Shown here: one piece after another, positions 5,828 to 5,868 of the stretch
Layout: the number at the start of each line of letters is the position of its first letter
Position numbering within the stretch: the first letter of the stretch is position 1
DNA from: Oscillospiraceae bacterium
Lineage (GTDB): Bacteria > Bacillota > Clostridia > Oscillospirales > Ruminococcaceae
DNA: 5,868 bases
Reading direction: 5' to 3'
Assembly: GCA_022511485.1 (NCBI GenBank)
Contig: JAFLUJ010000040.1
Location: 1 to 5,868, forward strand
Position numbers and translations under genes: made by a program
Notes under the pieces: model-generated
Database searches by the model: none
Told to the model about the DNA's origin: nothing
What the model saw: the letters and a program-made list of their open reading frames with translations, nothing else

Positions 5828-5858
5828 AGTCAAAAATAGACAAGGTCTATTTTTGACT
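5828..5858. repeat. Perfect 14-bp inverted repeat at the window end
   Basis: AGTCAAAAATAGAC (5828-5841) and GTCTATTTTTGACT (5845-5858) are exact reverse complements separated by AAG. As RNA this is a 14-pair hairpin with a three-base loop. The stem is AT-rich and lacks a T-run after it, so it differs from an ordinary terminator. It may be a weak bidirectional terminator, a protein-binding palindrome or the end of a mobile element that continues outside the window. Confidence 0.65.
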
Positions 5859-5868
5859 GCCGCCTGAA

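Overview
The window (5,868 bases, moderate G+C by eye, all supported genes on the + strand) looks like a chromosomal piece of a Firmicute of the Clostridia. Ruminococcus or a related Oscillospiraceae is my inference from protein style, strong GGAGG ribosome sites, a consensus SigA-type promoter and tightly packed co-directional genes. No rRNA, tRNA, CRISPR array or transposase is visible.

Bases 1-3325 form a compact co-directional run. It holds the C-terminal end of an OmpR/PhoB-type response regulator, its sensor histidine kinase (GTG start), endonuclease III (nth, overlapping the kinase by 8 bases), and the azlC/azlD pair of a branched-chain amino acid exporter (overlapping each other by 14 bases). 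Gaps and overlaps are so small that co-transcription and translational coupling are likely. No promoter for this run lies inside the window.

Bases 3326-4361 are a self-contained unit for rsmA (ksgA), the 16S rRNA dimethyladenosine methyltransferase. It has a perfect TTGACA-N17-TATAAT promoter with an extended -10 in front and a clear intrinsic terminator behind.

Bases 4362-5868 differ in character. An AT-rich stretch of about 420 bases without a convincing gene contains a perfect small hairpin and protein-like open frames that may be gene remnants. It is followed by a 321-codon gene of unrecognised function with a strong ribosome site. That gene sits between two copies of a related hairpin sequence (GGGCAGTCGTA ... 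CTGTCCTTATA). The window ends with a perfect 14-bp inverted repeat. This right-hand third is the accessory-looking part.

The most noteworthy points are the endonuclease III that lacks the fourth cluster cysteine at its usual place, the orphan gene with its paired flanking hairpins, the terminal palindrome, and a three-codon reading frame that occupies the best ribosome-site position ahead of azlC. I did not find clear evidence for a wholly new biological system.
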